Origin: Methylovulum sp.
Lineage (GTDB): Bacteria > Pseudomonadota > Gammaproteobacteria > Methylococcales > Methylomonadaceae
DNA: 64,000 bases
Direction: 5' to 3'
Assembly: GCA_030653435.1 (NCBI GenBank)
Contig: JAURZI010000076.1
Span: 1-64,000 of the forward strand
Both the position numbers and the translations under genes were made by a program. How positions within the stretch are numbered: position 1 is the first letter of the stretch; each line of letters starts with the position of its first letter. The notes beneath the pieces are model-generated. The model was not told the origin of the DNA. It was given only the letters and a program-made list of their open reading frames with translations, and searched no databases. Of the stretch, positions 8,704 through 17,731 are shown piece after piece.

Positions 8704-10321
8704 CCTTGTAACAAGAAAGCTGGCGTTAAGCCATTTATGGGTGGCCTTTGCCGCGTTTATCGTGGCTTGCCTTATGGGCGAATATCAGGTGCTGGAGCGT
8801 AGCGGCTTTATTCCGGCGCTAGATTCCGCGCCGGTTTATTTTGCTTCGGTCAGTACCCATGGCGTACTCATGGCGTTTGTGCTGACGACTTTTTTTATCA
8901 TGGGCTTTGGTTATTACATTGCCGCCACCAGCCTGAAACAAGCGATATGGAATCTGCCGCTGGCATGGGGCGGGTTCGGCTTGGCTTTGTTCGGCGTCGT
9001 GCTGGCTGCTATCCCGCTGTTGACCGGCAAGGCTTCGGTGCTGTATACGTTTTATCCGCCAATAGTCGCCCACGCGGCTTTTTATATCGGTGCAACGCTA
9101 CTGGTCGTGGGTTCCTGGGCGTGGTGCGTCATCATGCTGGTGATGTTTAATCAATGGAAAAAAGCCCATCCCGGTTTGCCGGTGCCTTTAGCGATGTTTG
9201 CCACCGCCGCCAATGCCATGTTATGGCTATGGACCAGTGCCGGTGTGGCGTTAGAAGTGCTGTTCCAGTTAATCCCGCTGTCATTGGGCTGGATAGACAC
9301 GGTTGATCCGGGTCTGGCCAGAACCTTGTTCGCATGGACCTTGCACCCGATTGTTTATTTCTGGTTGATCCCTGCTTACACGGCTTTTTATGTGTTTGTG
9401 CCGAAACAGGCGGGCGGTTTTCTGTTCAGCGACGAAATAGCCAGGGCTGCGCTTATCGTGCTGGTCGTGTTCGCTTTACCGATAGGTTTCCATCATCTGT
9501 ACATGGATCCTGAGCAGGCGCAAGGCTGGAAGTTATTGCACGGTATCGGCACGTTCGTCGTCGCCATCCCAACCTTGGTCACCGGCTTTACCGTTATTGC
9601 CTCGTTGGAAATCGCGGGTCGGCTACGCGGCGGCAAAGGGTTGTTCGGCTGGATCATCACGCTGCCCTGGACGAATACGATGGTGCTGTCTGTTATTCTG
9701 GCGCTGCTGATGCTGATATTTGGCGGTTTTGGCGGCATCGTCAATGCCAGTTATGCGATGAATGCGATGATACACAATACTGCGTGGGTACCAGGCCATT
9801 TCCATCTGATTTTTGGCGGCACGACGATCATCATGTATTTCGCTGTGGCTTATTATCTCTGGCCTATGCTGACCGGAAAACCGTTGTTTTCCAATGCGAT
9901 GGCCTTGACCCAGTTGTGGACTTGGTTTATCGGCATGGTTATTTTAACAACGCCCTGGCATATCTTGGGCTTGTTAGGTCAGCCCCGCCGTATTTCCAGC
10001 GTGGTTTACAATAACCTCCTGACGCTGGCATGGAAACCTTATGAATTGGCGATGATATTCGGCGGCTTGGTGCTGTTGGGGTCGGCTTGTCTGTTCATCT
10101 ATATTCTGGTCAAGACCCAGTTCAATCCAACTTCAGAAGCGTTTGACCAAGAGGTTGAGTTTGCCGAGCCTTTACATGCGGTCACCTCGTTGCCCGAGTA
10201 TCTGAATGATCTTACGCTCTGGAATAAGGTGATCGCCGTGTTGATGGCGATTAGCTTCGGGTTTCCGATCTTGCAGTTCTTTTTTATGGAAACCTTTGGT
10301 TCAAGCGGATGGGGATATTAA
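8696..10321 (+). CDS. ba3-type cytochrome c oxidase subunit I
   Basis: 541 residues, about 13 membrane helices. Haem-copper oxidase ligands are present: STHGVLMAF (low-spin haem His), WTLHPIVYFWLIP (CuB His), GFHHLYMDP (CuB His pair) and VPGHFHLIFGG (high-spin and low-spin haem His). The motifs and the pairing with a short subunit II place it in the B (ba3) family of high-affinity oxidases, which suggests growth at low oxygen. It reduces O2 to water and pumps protons in the inner membrane. A cytochrome c gene follows directly. Confidence 0.95.
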   Translation: MNDLVTRKLALSHLWVAFAAFIVACLMGEYQVLERSGFIPALDSAPVYFASVSTHGVLMAFVLTTFFIMGFGYYIAATSLKQAIWNLPLAWGGFGLALFGVVLAAIPLLTGKASVLYTFYPPIVAHAAFYIGATLLVVGSWAWCVIMLVMFNQWKKAHPGLPVPLAMFATAANAMLWLWTSAGVALEVLFQLIPLSLGWIDTVDPGLARTLFAWTLHPIVYFWLIPAYTAFYVFVPKQAGGFLFSDEIARAALIVLVVFALPIGFHHLYMDPEQAQGWKLLHGIGTFVVAIPTLVTGFTVIASLEIAGRLRGGKGLFGWIITLPWTNTMVLSVILALLMLIFGGFGGIVNASYAMNAMIHNTAWVPGHFHLIFGGTTIIMYFAVAYYLWPMLTGKPLFSNAMALTQLWTWFIGMVILTTPWHILGLLGQPRRISSVVYNNLLTLAWKPYELAMIFGGLVLLGSACLFIYILVKTQFNPTSEAFDQEVEFAEPLHAVTSLPEYLNDLTLWNKVIAVLMAISFGFPILQFFFMETFGSSGWGY

Positions 10322-10323
10322 TC

Positions 10324-10995
10324 ATGAAAAATATAGTGTTCGTTAGCGCATTGCTGCTGTCGTTTGCCGTTCATGCCGGGCCTGCTTCTAACATCGCCTG
10401 GACGCCTGAAACCCTGAATGTCGTGAAAAAGGGCGATTTGAATAAGGGTAAGGCGTTGGCTGAATCCTGTAACAGTTGCCACGGTGAAACCGGTGCCGGC
10501 ATCAAGGCAGAAACCCGCGACGATGAAACCATACCCGCCATTCCAGCCCTGGCAGGCCAAGTTGCCACATATACTTACAAGCAGTTGCGTGATTATTTTG
10601 ACGGCAGCCGTAGCCATGATGCGATGACGGCTATTGCGAAAGGCTTGAGCGAACAGGATGCTGCGGATTTAGCGGTTTGGTTCAGTTCATTACCCATGCC
10701 GCAAAACCAAGCGAATAGCCAGATTGCCGTCCGGGCAGAAAAAATGGTCGGGCAGGGGGATGGCAAACGCATTTTGCCGCCGTGTTCGGTGTGCCATGGC
10801 AGCAGAGGTCAGGGGGAGAAAATGGATATTCCGGCATTGGCAGGGCAACAGCGTGATTACTTCGTGAGCAGCTTGTTGGCTTATAAAAGCGGTGCGCGCC
10901 ATAATGATGTCTACAGTCGCATGAGGTTGATAGCACAACAATTGAGCGATGCGGAAATCAAAGAACTGGCTGACTATTATCAGACGCTTAAATAA
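10324..10995 (+). CDS. dihaem cytochrome c (c4-like)
   Basis: 223 residues from ATG 10324, which gives a proper signal peptide (MKNIVFVSALLLSFAVHA). The longer start at 10309 would put five extra residues before it and overlap the oxidase. Two CxxCH haem sites are seen: CNSCHGE in the first half and CSVCHGS in the second. Each domain also has a candidate Met axial ligand, as in two-domain cytochromes c4. It is the last gene of the ba3 operon and is probably the electron donor to the CuA site of subunit II. Confidence 0.9.
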   Translation: MKNIVFVSALLLSFAVHAGPASNIAWTPETLNVVKKGDLNKGKALAESCNSCHGETGAGIKAETRDDETIPAIPALAGQVATYTYKQLRDYFDGSRSHDAMTAIAKGLSEQDAADLAVWFSSLPMPQNQANSQIAVRAEKMVGQGDGKRILPPCSVCHGSRGQGEKMDIPALAGQQRDYFVSSLLAYKSGARHNDVYSRMRLIAQQLSDAEIKELADYYQTLK

Positions 10996-11005
10996 GCCTG
11001 ACGGG

Positions 11006-11041
11006 TTGTCGACCTGAAGGCTACGTCCTACAGGTCGACAA
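11006..11041. terminator. hairpin between convergent genes
   Basis: A perfect 11-bp inverted repeat, TTGTCGACCTG and CAGGTCGACAA, surrounds a 14-base loop. It lies between the end of the cytochrome c gene (+) and the end of the SiaC-like gene (-). There is no T-run, so it may be a transcript-end hairpin for either strand rather than a classical intrinsic terminator. Confidence 0.5.
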
Positions 11042-11086
11042 TATCGGTTAATTGGCGTTAAAGCGGCCGGAGTTAAGATGCGCGGC

Positions 11087-11473
11087 TTATGCGGTCGCGA
11101 CGGCGTTGAAGTCGATCCATGTGAAATCTTCCTGGATGTCTAAGCCAAAGCCCAGGATCGTGTCATCCTCTTCGTCGTGGTACCAGTTTAACGAAACGCA
11201 ATTGGGGTTGGCTTTGGCATACATGTTCAATAACTCAAACATGCTATAAAGAATTTTTGTGCTGACGCTGTTGAAATAAGTGAGCTGAAAGTTAAATTCG
11301 ATTTTTTTGCCGCTGATGGATTGCAAATGGCTTTGTAATTGCTTCAGGATGGGCCGGAAAAATTCAACACCATTTTCAGGGTAAGCTTCACCTGATAGGC
11401 TCAAGGTGTTGCGGGAAAATTGAAAATCGACTTCTGGTGTGTCCGAGCTGGCTGGAATATATAGATCGGTCAT
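11087..11473 (-). CDS. siaC: SiaC-family (DUF1987) partner-switch protein
   Basis: 128 residues, the normal length of DUF1987/SiaC proteins. The family motif around the phosphorylatable Ser/Thr is visible (LTYFNSVSTKILYSMFELL). In Pseudomonas, unphosphorylated SiaC binds and activates the diguanylate cyclase SiaD, while SiaB phosphorylates and SiaA dephosphorylates SiaC. Here the neighbouring minus-strand genes encode SiaB- and SiaA-like proteins, but no siaD follows. The downstream partner must be one of the other GGDEF proteins (inference). It lies 9 bp after siaB. Confidence 0.85.
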   Translation of the reverse strand: MTDLYIPASSDTPEVDFQFSRNTLSLSGEAYPENGVEFFRPILKQLQSHLQSISGKKIEFNFQLTYFNSVSTKILYSMFELLNMYAKANPNCVSLNWYHDEEDDTILGFGLDIQEDFTWIDFNAVATA

Positions 11474-11482
11474 AGTAACCCC

Positions 11483-12037
11483 TTAAATAGTAGCTTTGAG
11501 ATAAAAGCAAGACAATTCATCTTCGTGACCTATCACATCCCTGAAGGCGTATTCGATAGGTTCGGCTGAATCTCTTGCCAGTGTTAAAAATCCTAGGCCA
11601 GCGCCTTTGCTGACGGTGTCGGCACTGTGCTGGTCGTTTTTCAATTGAGCGCGATAAGCTTGTCTGATCTCTTCGGCGGTCATTTTCAGCAGAGGGTCAA
11701 GTTTGTCGCGTATGCGTGGTTCATACTGCCTTTCAATTAAATTGGCGCAAATAATAAAATACTTGTCTTCTTTTCTGCCGACAATGATAGAACCTTCCTT
11801 GGCATCGTCAGAATCAGGCGCAACAGGCGAATAGTGCATCGCGTTTTGTATCATTTCGATAAAAGTGGAAAAGACTTTGCGGGATTTAGTGCCTTTTTCA
11901 TCCTGTTGTTGCAGTTTTTGCTTCAACGATTCCCCCATGGTCTTAATGACATTCTGGGAAATAATGCCGCTATAATAAAAAACAATCCCGTTAGTTTCGG
12001 CTTCCTCGCGGAAGATTGTGAACACATCGATAATCAT
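11483..12037 (-). CDS. siaB: SiaB-family protein kinase
   Basis: 184 residues. A compact GHKL-type kinase: FIEMIQNAMHYS corresponds to the N box (Glu and Asn for Mg-ATP) and KGAGLGFLTLAR to the glycine-rich G2 lid. It matches the SiaB protein-kinase family, which phosphorylates SiaC-type antagonists. It is flanked by the phosphatase gene (15 bp upstream) and siaC (9 bp downstream), the usual order of a SiaABC partner switch, and controls c-di-GMP-dependent aggregation or biofilm in known systems. Confidence 0.85.
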   Translation of the reverse strand: MIIDVFTIFREEAETNGIVFYYSGIISQNVIKTMGESLKQKLQQQDEKGTKSRKVFSTFIEMIQNAMHYSPVAPDSDDAKEGSIIVGRKEDKYFIICANLIERQYEPRIRDKLDPLLKMTAEEIRQAYRAQLKNDQHSADTVSKGAGLGFLTLARDSAEPIEYAFRDVIGHEDELSCFYLKATI

Positions 12038-12052
12038 AAAAATCCTGGTGTA

Positions 12053-13333
12053 TTAAAATCTAAAGCCCATTAGGCAGACATCATCGCGTCGGCGTTGTTT
12101 GCCTTGGTAGTCATAATAGGCCTGCATAACAATAGCTTCCTGCTCCGGCATGGGTTTTTGATAGTTTTCCTGGAGCAATGCCGAAAATCGTTTTTTGCCG
12201 AAAGCAATTTTTTTTGTGCCGCCTATCTGGTCGATGATGCCGTCTGTGGTCAGGTAGATGCACATTCCTTTCGTTAATGCCAGTTCTTGGTTGGCCCATT
12301 CGTAGTCCATAGGCGTGTCGATATACCCGACGCCTTTGCGGTTCGGTTCCAGTGTCTGCACCTCAGGTGATGCGTCACTGATATAAAACAAGGGCGTTTT
12401 TGCTCCGGCGTAAATGAGTGTGTTGTCTTGCGTATTAACCCAGCAGAAAGCCGTATCCATACCATCATCGGATTGCCCGCTCTGCGGTGAGGCAATGTTG
12501 TCAATATTTATTTCGCCAGTAGTCGATACGTTGATTTGGCCCAGTGCTTTCTTGACTTTTTTGTTCATGATCGCGAGCACACCGGCAGGGTTGTGACGAT
12601 TGTCTTTAAGCAGGATATGGTCGAGGAAAGAAGCCATGATCAGTGTCATAAATGCGCCGGGAACGCCGTGCCCGGTGCAGTCGATCAGCGCGAAAAAGAA
12701 CCCGTCGTCAAATTTTTTACAGAAATAATAATCGCCGCCGACTTTGTCGCGCGGTTCCCAGTGCATGAAATAATCCTGCAATACGGCACCCATGTCTTCC
12801 CGCGACGAGCGCAGAAAGGATTTTTGGATGATGCTGGCGTAGTTGATGCTTTCTGTTATCAGGCGGTTTTTTTCCGCCTGTAAGAAAGAGACTATTTTGA
12901 CTAAATCTTCACCGGTGCCCAGGCCCAGATAATTGCCGTTTTCATCGGTGATGATAAAACCGTCGTTAAGAGTTTTCCGGCCCGAATCCAACACTTTAAA
13001 GCTGAGTGCCTGAATGCCCATGTTTTGGTCGACAATAAGCGGCTCTTTGTCCATGAAGGCAATGCAGCTTTTCCGGTCAAACAAATCATGGCGGTAGGGT
13101 TTTGCCATGCCTTCCATAAAAAAGTTTCTGTTGATCAATCCGATAGGTTTGTTGTCTTCGATGACCGCAATAGATACCAAGTCAGGATGTTCGTCTAATA
13201 GCTTGGAGATTTCACTATTAGTCTGTTGTGGCGACACTGGCGGACAGATTCTAAGGAGGCTGCCGGTGATATATCCTGCCTCAATTTCCGACAGTCCGGC
13301 TTTCGATTGATTTAATAAGGAGGGATCAAACAT
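12053..13333 (-). CDS. CBS-like sensor fused to SpoIIE/PP2C phosphatase (SiaA-like)
   Basis: 426 residues from ATG 13333, which has AAAGG about 8 bases upstream. A TTG 30 bp further up is less likely. Residues about 15-165 form a CBS-domain pair (PIGLINRNFF, KPYRHDLFDRK, EPLIVDQN, GLGTGEDLV). Residues about 190-426 form a PP2C/SpoIIE phosphatase with the metal-binding GGDYY, LIDCTGHGVPGAFM and the final DDVCLMGF. Classical SiaA is a membrane HAMP protein, whereas this one has no membrane segment and carries a cytoplasmic ligand-sensing module. It should dephosphorylate the SiaC-like protein. The CBS module is related to that of the GGDEF-EAL protein at 26284. Confidence 0.85.
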   Translation of the reverse strand: MFDPSLLNQSKAGLSEIEAGYITGSLLRICPPVSPQQTNSEISKLLDEHPDLVSIAVIEDNKPIGLINRNFFMEGMAKPYRHDLFDRKSCIAFMDKEPLIVDQNMGIQALSFKVLDSGRKTLNDGFIITDENGNYLGLGTGEDLVKIVSFLQAEKNRLITESINYASIIQKSFLRSSREDMGAVLQDYFMHWEPRDKVGGDYYFCKKFDDGFFFALIDCTGHGVPGAFMTLIMASFLDHILLKDNRHNPAGVLAIMNKKVKKALGQINVSTTGEINIDNIASPQSGQSDDGMDTAFCWVNTQDNTLIYAGAKTPLFYISDASPEVQTLEPNRKGVGYIDTPMDYEWANQELALTKGMCIYLTTDGIIDQIGGTKKIAFGKKRFSALLQENYQKPMPEQEAIVMQAYYDYQGKQRRRDDVCLMGFRF

Positions 13334-13662
13334 GGGCTGGCCTTTGTGATAAAAATGTAACAAAGATAGAGGGCTCTTGTTACAACATGATGAATCAGGG
13401 GATTATCGCAACGGGTCTGTCAATGCCTGGCAAAGGGGTGGGAGGCATTGGCCTTTATGCTTATATCTTCTTTGCGCGTAGGTGGGTATTCATTAAAATC
13501 GGCTAGCAGCGCTATTATAAACCTAATGGCAAACCAGAACGGCTGTAGCGCCCGTTAGTTTGGATAGCGCGTAATCGTGGCCGGCTTATCGCCCTGTTTT
13601 GCAACTGGCGCGGTGCATAAGCCGTGGTCAACAGATATTCTTCTATTATTTAAGGTGTTCAA
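13334..13662. other. intergenic region between divergent genes
   Basis: No gene was found. It must hold the divergent promoters of the SiaA-like operon and the 13663 gene, but no clear -35/-10 pair, sigma-54 site or hairpin stands out. Confidence 0.4.
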
Positions 13663-14283
13663 ATGCTTAGCTTATTCGTTGTCCTGGCCCTGTTGGGAGT
13701 GGTGTGTGCGCTTTATGTCATCGGTAGGCAATTATCGCAATTGGCTTATATCCAGCGTTACCGGTTTCATCCGGCGATTAAGCAAAAACTCAAGAACAAA
13801 CACCCTACGCTTAATGATGAGCAACTGGCGCTAGTGTTTCAAGCCTTGCGCGACTATTTCTATATCTGCAACCGCGCGGGGAGCAGAATGGTCGCCATGC
13901 CTACTCAAGTGACCGATGATGCGTGGCACGAATTTATTTTATTTACCCGGAGTTATGAGCTATTTTGCCAAAAAGCGTTTGGGCGGTTTTTACATCACAC
14001 ACCGGCGGAAGCAATGGCTACGCCGATGATGTCGCAAGACAGCATAAAACGGGCTTGGCGTTTGGCTTGCGTTAAAGACCACATAAATCCCCAAGCGCCA
14101 GCTAATTTACCGTTATTATTTTCGATAGACGCACAATTTGGCATCGCCGGCGGTTTTATGTACAGTTTGAATTGCAGACCGGACGGCAATGGTTATTGTG
14201 CCAGCGATATTGGTTGCGGTGGTGGATGTGGCGGGGGGTGTAGCGCGGATAGTGGTTGCGGGGGCGGTTGTGGCGGTGATTAA
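13663..14283 (+). CDS. membrane-anchored protein with Gly/Cys-rich tail
   Basis: 206 residues. An N-terminal transmembrane segment (about 1-18) is followed by an alpha-helical domain (about 30-150) that resembles the glycine-rich-domain (GRDP/DUF1399-like) proteins. Typical features are TQVTDDAWHEFILFTRSYELFCQKAFGRFLHHTP. The last 30 residues are a repeated CGGGCGGGC-type tail with about eight cysteines. Function is not known. The tail could bind metal or be exposed and cross-linked. It stands alone between the Sia-like module and the pyrimidine cluster. Confidence 0.7.
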   Translation: MLSLFVVLALLGVVCALYVIGRQLSQLAYIQRYRFHPAIKQKLKNKHPTLNDEQLALVFQALRDYFYICNRAGSRMVAMPTQVTDDAWHEFILFTRSYELFCQKAFGRFLHHTPAEAMATPMMSQDSIKRAWRLACVKDHINPQAPANLPLLFSIDAQFGIAGGFMYSLNCRPDGNGYCASDIGCGGGCGGGCSADSGCGGGCGGD

Positions 14284-14474
14284 GCGTTAAGCTATAGCTC
14301 TTACAGCATAATGGTAAAAATCAACACAAGGGTATGCGATACCCATTGGGGCGGTTTCTGCATACCACGAAAGATTGTAAAGCTGTAAGCATGGCCGTAT
14401 GAAGTATGTCCAGTCTGCCCCGCCAAAAAAATTAAAGCTGGTCAGGAAGGCGATGAAGCAGCCTTCGCATCGCC

Positions 14475-15761
14475 TTATGCCTTGTTTAAACAATGAATCA
14501 CTTTACCTGCCTGCAAGGTATGGGTGACCCGGCCTTTCAGCGTGTGGCCCCAAAACGGCGTGTTGGCTCCCCGGCTTTTCCAGTTGTCGGCATTGACCTG
14601 CCATTCCAGATCGGGGTCGAAGATGCAAATGTCCGCCGGTAGGCCAGGCGTTAACGCGCCGCTGTCCAGGCGCAGTATATGCGCCGGATTTTGGCTTAAT
14701 GCGGCAATACCCTGTTCCAGCGTTATTGCATGCTTGGTCACCAGTTTAAGCATTAGCGGCAACAGTGTTTCCAATGCCGAAACTCCTGGTTCCGTTTCAG
14801 GAAATGCGCCCAGTTTGGCATCAATATCATGCGGTTGATGGTCGGAACAAATAGCGCTTAGCGTGCCGCCGGCAAGGCCTTGTCTGAGATACTGTTTATC
14901 CGCTTCGGTGCGGAACGGCGGCAAGACATGGTAGGCGCTGTCAAAAGGCGCCATATCGTTTTCGGTGAGGTGCAGCTGATGGATGGCGACATCGGCGCTG
15001 ACATCCAGGCCGTATTTTATCGCCTGATGGATTTTGATGACCGAACGTTTGCAGCTTAATTGGCCGAAGTGTACGCGGCAACCGGTTAATTCCGCTAACT
15101 CCAGACATTGATCCAGTGCTATGGTTTCAGCCGCTTCGGGAATGCTCGGCAAACCATACCGGGTGGCGAAAGCGCCTTCATGGGCGCAGCCATTATTGCC
15201 CAGCCAATAGTCATTGGGACGGAACATCAGCAATAAGTCATGGCTGGCGGCATATTCCATAGCTCTCCTTAAGATCAGCAGGTTTTTGATCGGCTGGTTG
15301 GCATTGCCGACCGCAATGCAACCTGCCTGTTTAAGCGCCAGCATCGAACTGAGTTCCGTGCCTTCCAGCTTATGCGTGAGCGCAGCGATAGGGTGGATTT
15401 GCGGATAATCGGCTTTGTCGGCCAGCTCCTTGATGAGTTCGGCCACTGCGGCGGTGTCAATGACGGGTATCGTGTCCGGGTGCAGGCACATCGTCGTGAC
15501 GCCGGCGCTCGCGGCAGCCAGCGTTTCGCTGTTGAAGGTCGCTTTGCGGCTTTGTCCGGGTTCGCGCAAACGGGTGCTCAAGTCGATAAATCCAGGGCAA
15601 ACAATCTGCTTGTCGGCATCAATGATGTGGTCGGGCTTGAAACCGTCCGGCACGTTGCTTACCGAAATGATCTTGCCGTCGGCGATATAAACCGTGCCTA
15701 TACGGTCTGTCTCATTGGCGGGATCAATGATTCTCCCGTGCTGGATGAGTATTTTGTTCAT
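14475..15761 (-). CDS. pyrX: dihydroorotase-like PyrX (probably non-catalytic)
   Basis: 428 residues of the amidohydrolase fold. The zinc-binding HxH that follows strand 1 in active dihydroorotases (DxHxHLREPG) is replaced: the sequence reads [11 protein letters not shown]. Another metal-ligand region reads VHFGQLSC without the usual His. The dead PyrC-like partner is known in Pseudomonas, where it forms a complex with and is required by PyrB. The start overlaps the pyrB stop by 4 bp, supporting that partnership. A separate active dihydroorotase must exist elsewhere. Confidence 0.85.
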   Translation of the reverse strand: MNKILIQHGRIIDPANETDRIGTVYIADGKIISVSNVPDGFKPDHIIDADKQIVCPGFIDLSTRLREPGQSRKATFNSETLAAASAGVTTMCLHPDTIPVIDTAAVAELIKELADKADYPQIHPIAALTHKLEGTELSSMLALKQAGCIAVGNANQPIKNLLILRRAMEYAASHDLLLMFRPNDYWLGNNGCAHEGAFATRYGLPSIPEAAETIALDQCLELAELTGCRVHFGQLSCKRSVIKIHQAIKYGLDVSADVAIHQLHLTENDMAPFDSAYHVLPPFRTEADKQYLRQGLAGGTLSAICSDHQPHDIDAKLGAFPETEPGVSALETLLPLMLKLVTKHAITLEQGIAALSQNPAHILRLDSGALTPGLPADICIFDPDLEWQVNADNWKSRGANTPFWGHTLKGRVTHTLQAGKVIHCLNKA

Positions 15762-16747
15762 TGCATGCCGCCTTGCGGTTGCATCGCCATCGACATGATC
15801 GCCATGCGTACCGCTATGCCATTGCTGACCTGTTTAAGGATAACCGACTGCGGGCCGTCAGCGACTTTCGAGTCAATTTCCACGCCCCGGTTAATTGGCC
15901 CTGGGTGCATGACGATGGCATCGGGCTTGGCTATTTTGAGCTTGCTTTCGGTGAGTCCGAAGCATTTGAAATATTCGCTTTCGCTAGGCAATAACGCCGA
16001 GGTCATGCGTTCTTTTTGCAGCCGCAGCATGATGATGACATCAATGTCCTTAAGCCCTTCGGCCAAGCTATGCGAGACGCTGACGCCCAGTGTTTCCACA
16101 TGTGCCGGTAATAAGGTTTTCGGGGCGATGACCCTGACTTCAGCGACGCCCAGGGTGTTTAAGGCCTGAATCTGCGAGCGGGCAACCCGGGAATGCAGGA
16201 TGTCGCCAATAATGGCGACGCGCAACGTGGCGAAGTCTTTTTTTATTTGCCGTATCGTGAACATGTCCAGCATGGCTTGCGTAGGATGCGCGTGTTGCCC
16301 GTCGCCGGCATTGATCACGCTGATATGCGGCGCGGTGTGTCGGGCGATAAAATGCGCGGCGCCGCTGATGCCGTGACGCACGACAAACATATCAACAAAC
16401 ATCGCTTCCAGGTTGCGGATGGTGTCGAGCAGGCTTTCGCCTTTCGAGGTCGATGACGTGGAAATGCTCATGCTCAGCACATCGGCGGACAGGCGTTTGG
16501 CGGCGAGCTCGAAGGTGGTGCGGGTGCGGGTGCTGTTTTCAAAAAACAAATTGACTATGGTTTTACCGCGCAACAGCGGGACTTTTTTGATCTGCTGGTC
16601 GGTGATGCCGACAAAAGACTCCGCCGTGTCGAGGATTTCGGTCAATAGCGTTTTGCTAAGGCCTTCAATGGTTATAAAGTGTTTAAGCTTGCCTTCTGCG
16701 TTTAACTGCAACTTGTTTATCATGGCGTCGATGGCGGCTACAGTCAT
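15758..16747 (-). CDS. pyrB: aspartate carbamoyltransferase catalytic subunit
   Basis: 329 residues. Carbamoyl-phosphate binding motif [13 protein letters not shown] near 60, [12 protein letters not shown] in the middle, and [11 protein letters not shown] near the C-terminus, all diagnostic for aspartate transcarbamylase. It joins carbamoyl phosphate and aspartate in pyrimidine synthesis. The longer N-terminus compared with the E. coli enzyme is as in the Pseudomonas class that works with a PyrC-like partner. Its start overlaps the stop of pyrR by 4 bp, so pyrR-pyrB-pyrX are translationally linked. Confidence 0.96.
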   Translation of the reverse strand: MTVAAIDAMINKLQLNAEGKLKHFITIEGLSKTLLTEILDTAESFVGITDQQIKKVPLLRGKTIVNLFFENSTRTRTTFELAAKRLSADVLSMSISTSSTSKGESLLDTIRNLEAMFVDMFVVRHGISGAAHFIARHTAPHISVINAGDGQHAHPTQAMLDMFTIRQIKKDFATLRVAIIGDILHSRVARSQIQALNTLGVAEVRVIAPKTLLPAHVETLGVSVSHSLAEGLKDIDVIIMLRLQKERMTSALLPSESEYFKCFGLTESKLKIAKPDAIVMHPGPINRGVEIDSKVADGPQSVILKQVSNGIAVRMAIMSMAMQPQGGMQ

Positions 16748-17259
16748 GGTTTATCCGAGGCTGAGGTTGTCAAATGAATGGCGAGGGGCTCTGGGCCGGT
16801 TAGTTTAATGCGCTGGTTGGCGGCCAAGGCCATGCGGGCCCCTACACAATCCGGTGCGATGGGAATTTGTTTGCCGCCACGGTCTATCAATACCGCCAAC
16901 ACCACCTGATTGGGGCGACCATAATCAAAAATCTCGTTCAGCGCGGCGCGCACGGTTCGTCCGGTATAAAAGACATCGTCCACCAGGATGATGTCGCGGC
17001 CTTCGATATGGGCAGGCATACAACTGGGTTTGACATGCGGGTGTACGCCGATTTGTGAAAAATCATCCCGATAAAAAGAAATGTCCAGCAGGCTCAAGGG
17101 TTCGTCTATCTGTAGCCGTTGGTGCAGTTGTTCGGCTATCCATACGCCGCCGGTACGGATGCCTATCATCAGCGGGTTATTCAGTTTTCTTGTGTCCAGC
17201 GTCTGTTGCAGCTCGGTTTCCAAATGGTTTAACAGGGTATTGATTTCTAACACGGGCAT
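16744..17259 (-). CDS. pyrR: bifunctional regulator/uracil phosphoribosyltransferase PyrR
   Basis: 171 residues from ATG 17259 (MPVLEIN), preceded by AAAAGG. A longer frame exists upstream but overlaps ruvX and lacks similarity. The PRPP-binding loop is complete ([22 protein letters not shown]), and [16 protein letters not shown] is the usual PyrR N-terminal motif. In Gram-positives PyrR attenuates pyr transcription. In gammaproteobacteria the role is less certain. It sits between ruvX and pyrB. Confidence 0.92.
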   Translation of the reverse strand: MPVLEINTLLNHLETELQQTLDTRKLNNPLMIGIRTGGVWIAEQLHQRLQIDEPLSLLDISFYRDDFSQIGVHPHVKPSCMPAHIEGRDIILVDDVFYTGRTVRAALNEIFDYGRPNQVVLAVLIDRGGKQIPIAPDCVGARMALAANQRIKLTGPEPLAIHLTTSASDKP

Positions 17260-17263
17260 CCTT

Positions 17264-17731
17264 TTAGGTGACGGGGTATTGGGCTTGATGGTTAAGCCAA
17301 GTCTGCAAAATAAGCTGGGCGGCCAATTGGTCTTGGACGGCCCATAGTTTGCCGGCGCTGACTTTGACGTCATCAAACAGCATTTGTTTGGCTTCGAAGG
17401 TCGATAAGGTCTCGTCCTGCTGGTAAACGGGCAATTGGTAACGCCCTTCCAGTTGCCGACAAAACTTCAGCATGCGCGGCGTGACCGGATTGTCGCTGCC
17501 GTCGTGCTGCCTGGAAATGCCGACCACCAAGCCGATAGGCCGCCATTCCTGGATCAAGCCGCTGATGCCGGGCCAGTCGGGAGACTGATTGATTGATCGC
17601 AAGGTTTGTAAAGGGCTGGCGCTGACCGTGATGCTTTGGCCGACGGCGACCCCTATTTTTTTGGTACCGAAATCAAAGCCCAGGTAGGTGTCGCCGTGTG
17701 CCTGCCGCGCTAACGGGTCAGGCTTAACCAT
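17264..17731 (-). CDS. ruvX: Holliday junction resolvase-like RuvX (YqgF)
   Basis: 155 residues from ATG 17731, overlapping the yqgE stop by 8 bp. RNase H-like fold with the catalytic LGFDFGTKKIGVAVG at the start, LVVGISRQHDGS, QDETLSTFEA and a C-terminal DQLAAQLILQTWL. The family processes the pre-16S rRNA 5' end and was proposed as an anti-recombination nuclease. The yqgE-ruvX-pyrR-pyrB order is conserved in many gammaproteobacteria. A longer upstream frame exists but would replace the yqgE C-terminus. Confidence 0.93.
   Translation of the reverse strand: MVKPDPLARQAHGDTYLGFDFGTKKIGVAVGQSITVSASPLQTLRSINQSPDWPGISGLIQEWRPIGLVVGISRQHDGSDNPVTPRMLKFCRQLEGRYQLPVYQQDETLSTFEAKQMLFDDVKVSAGKLWAVQDQLAAQLILQTWLNHQAQYPVT

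Noticed and set aside
15372-16169. 265-residue plus-strand frame across pyrX/pyrB
   Set aside because: Antisense of two certain genes, no recognisable protein features.
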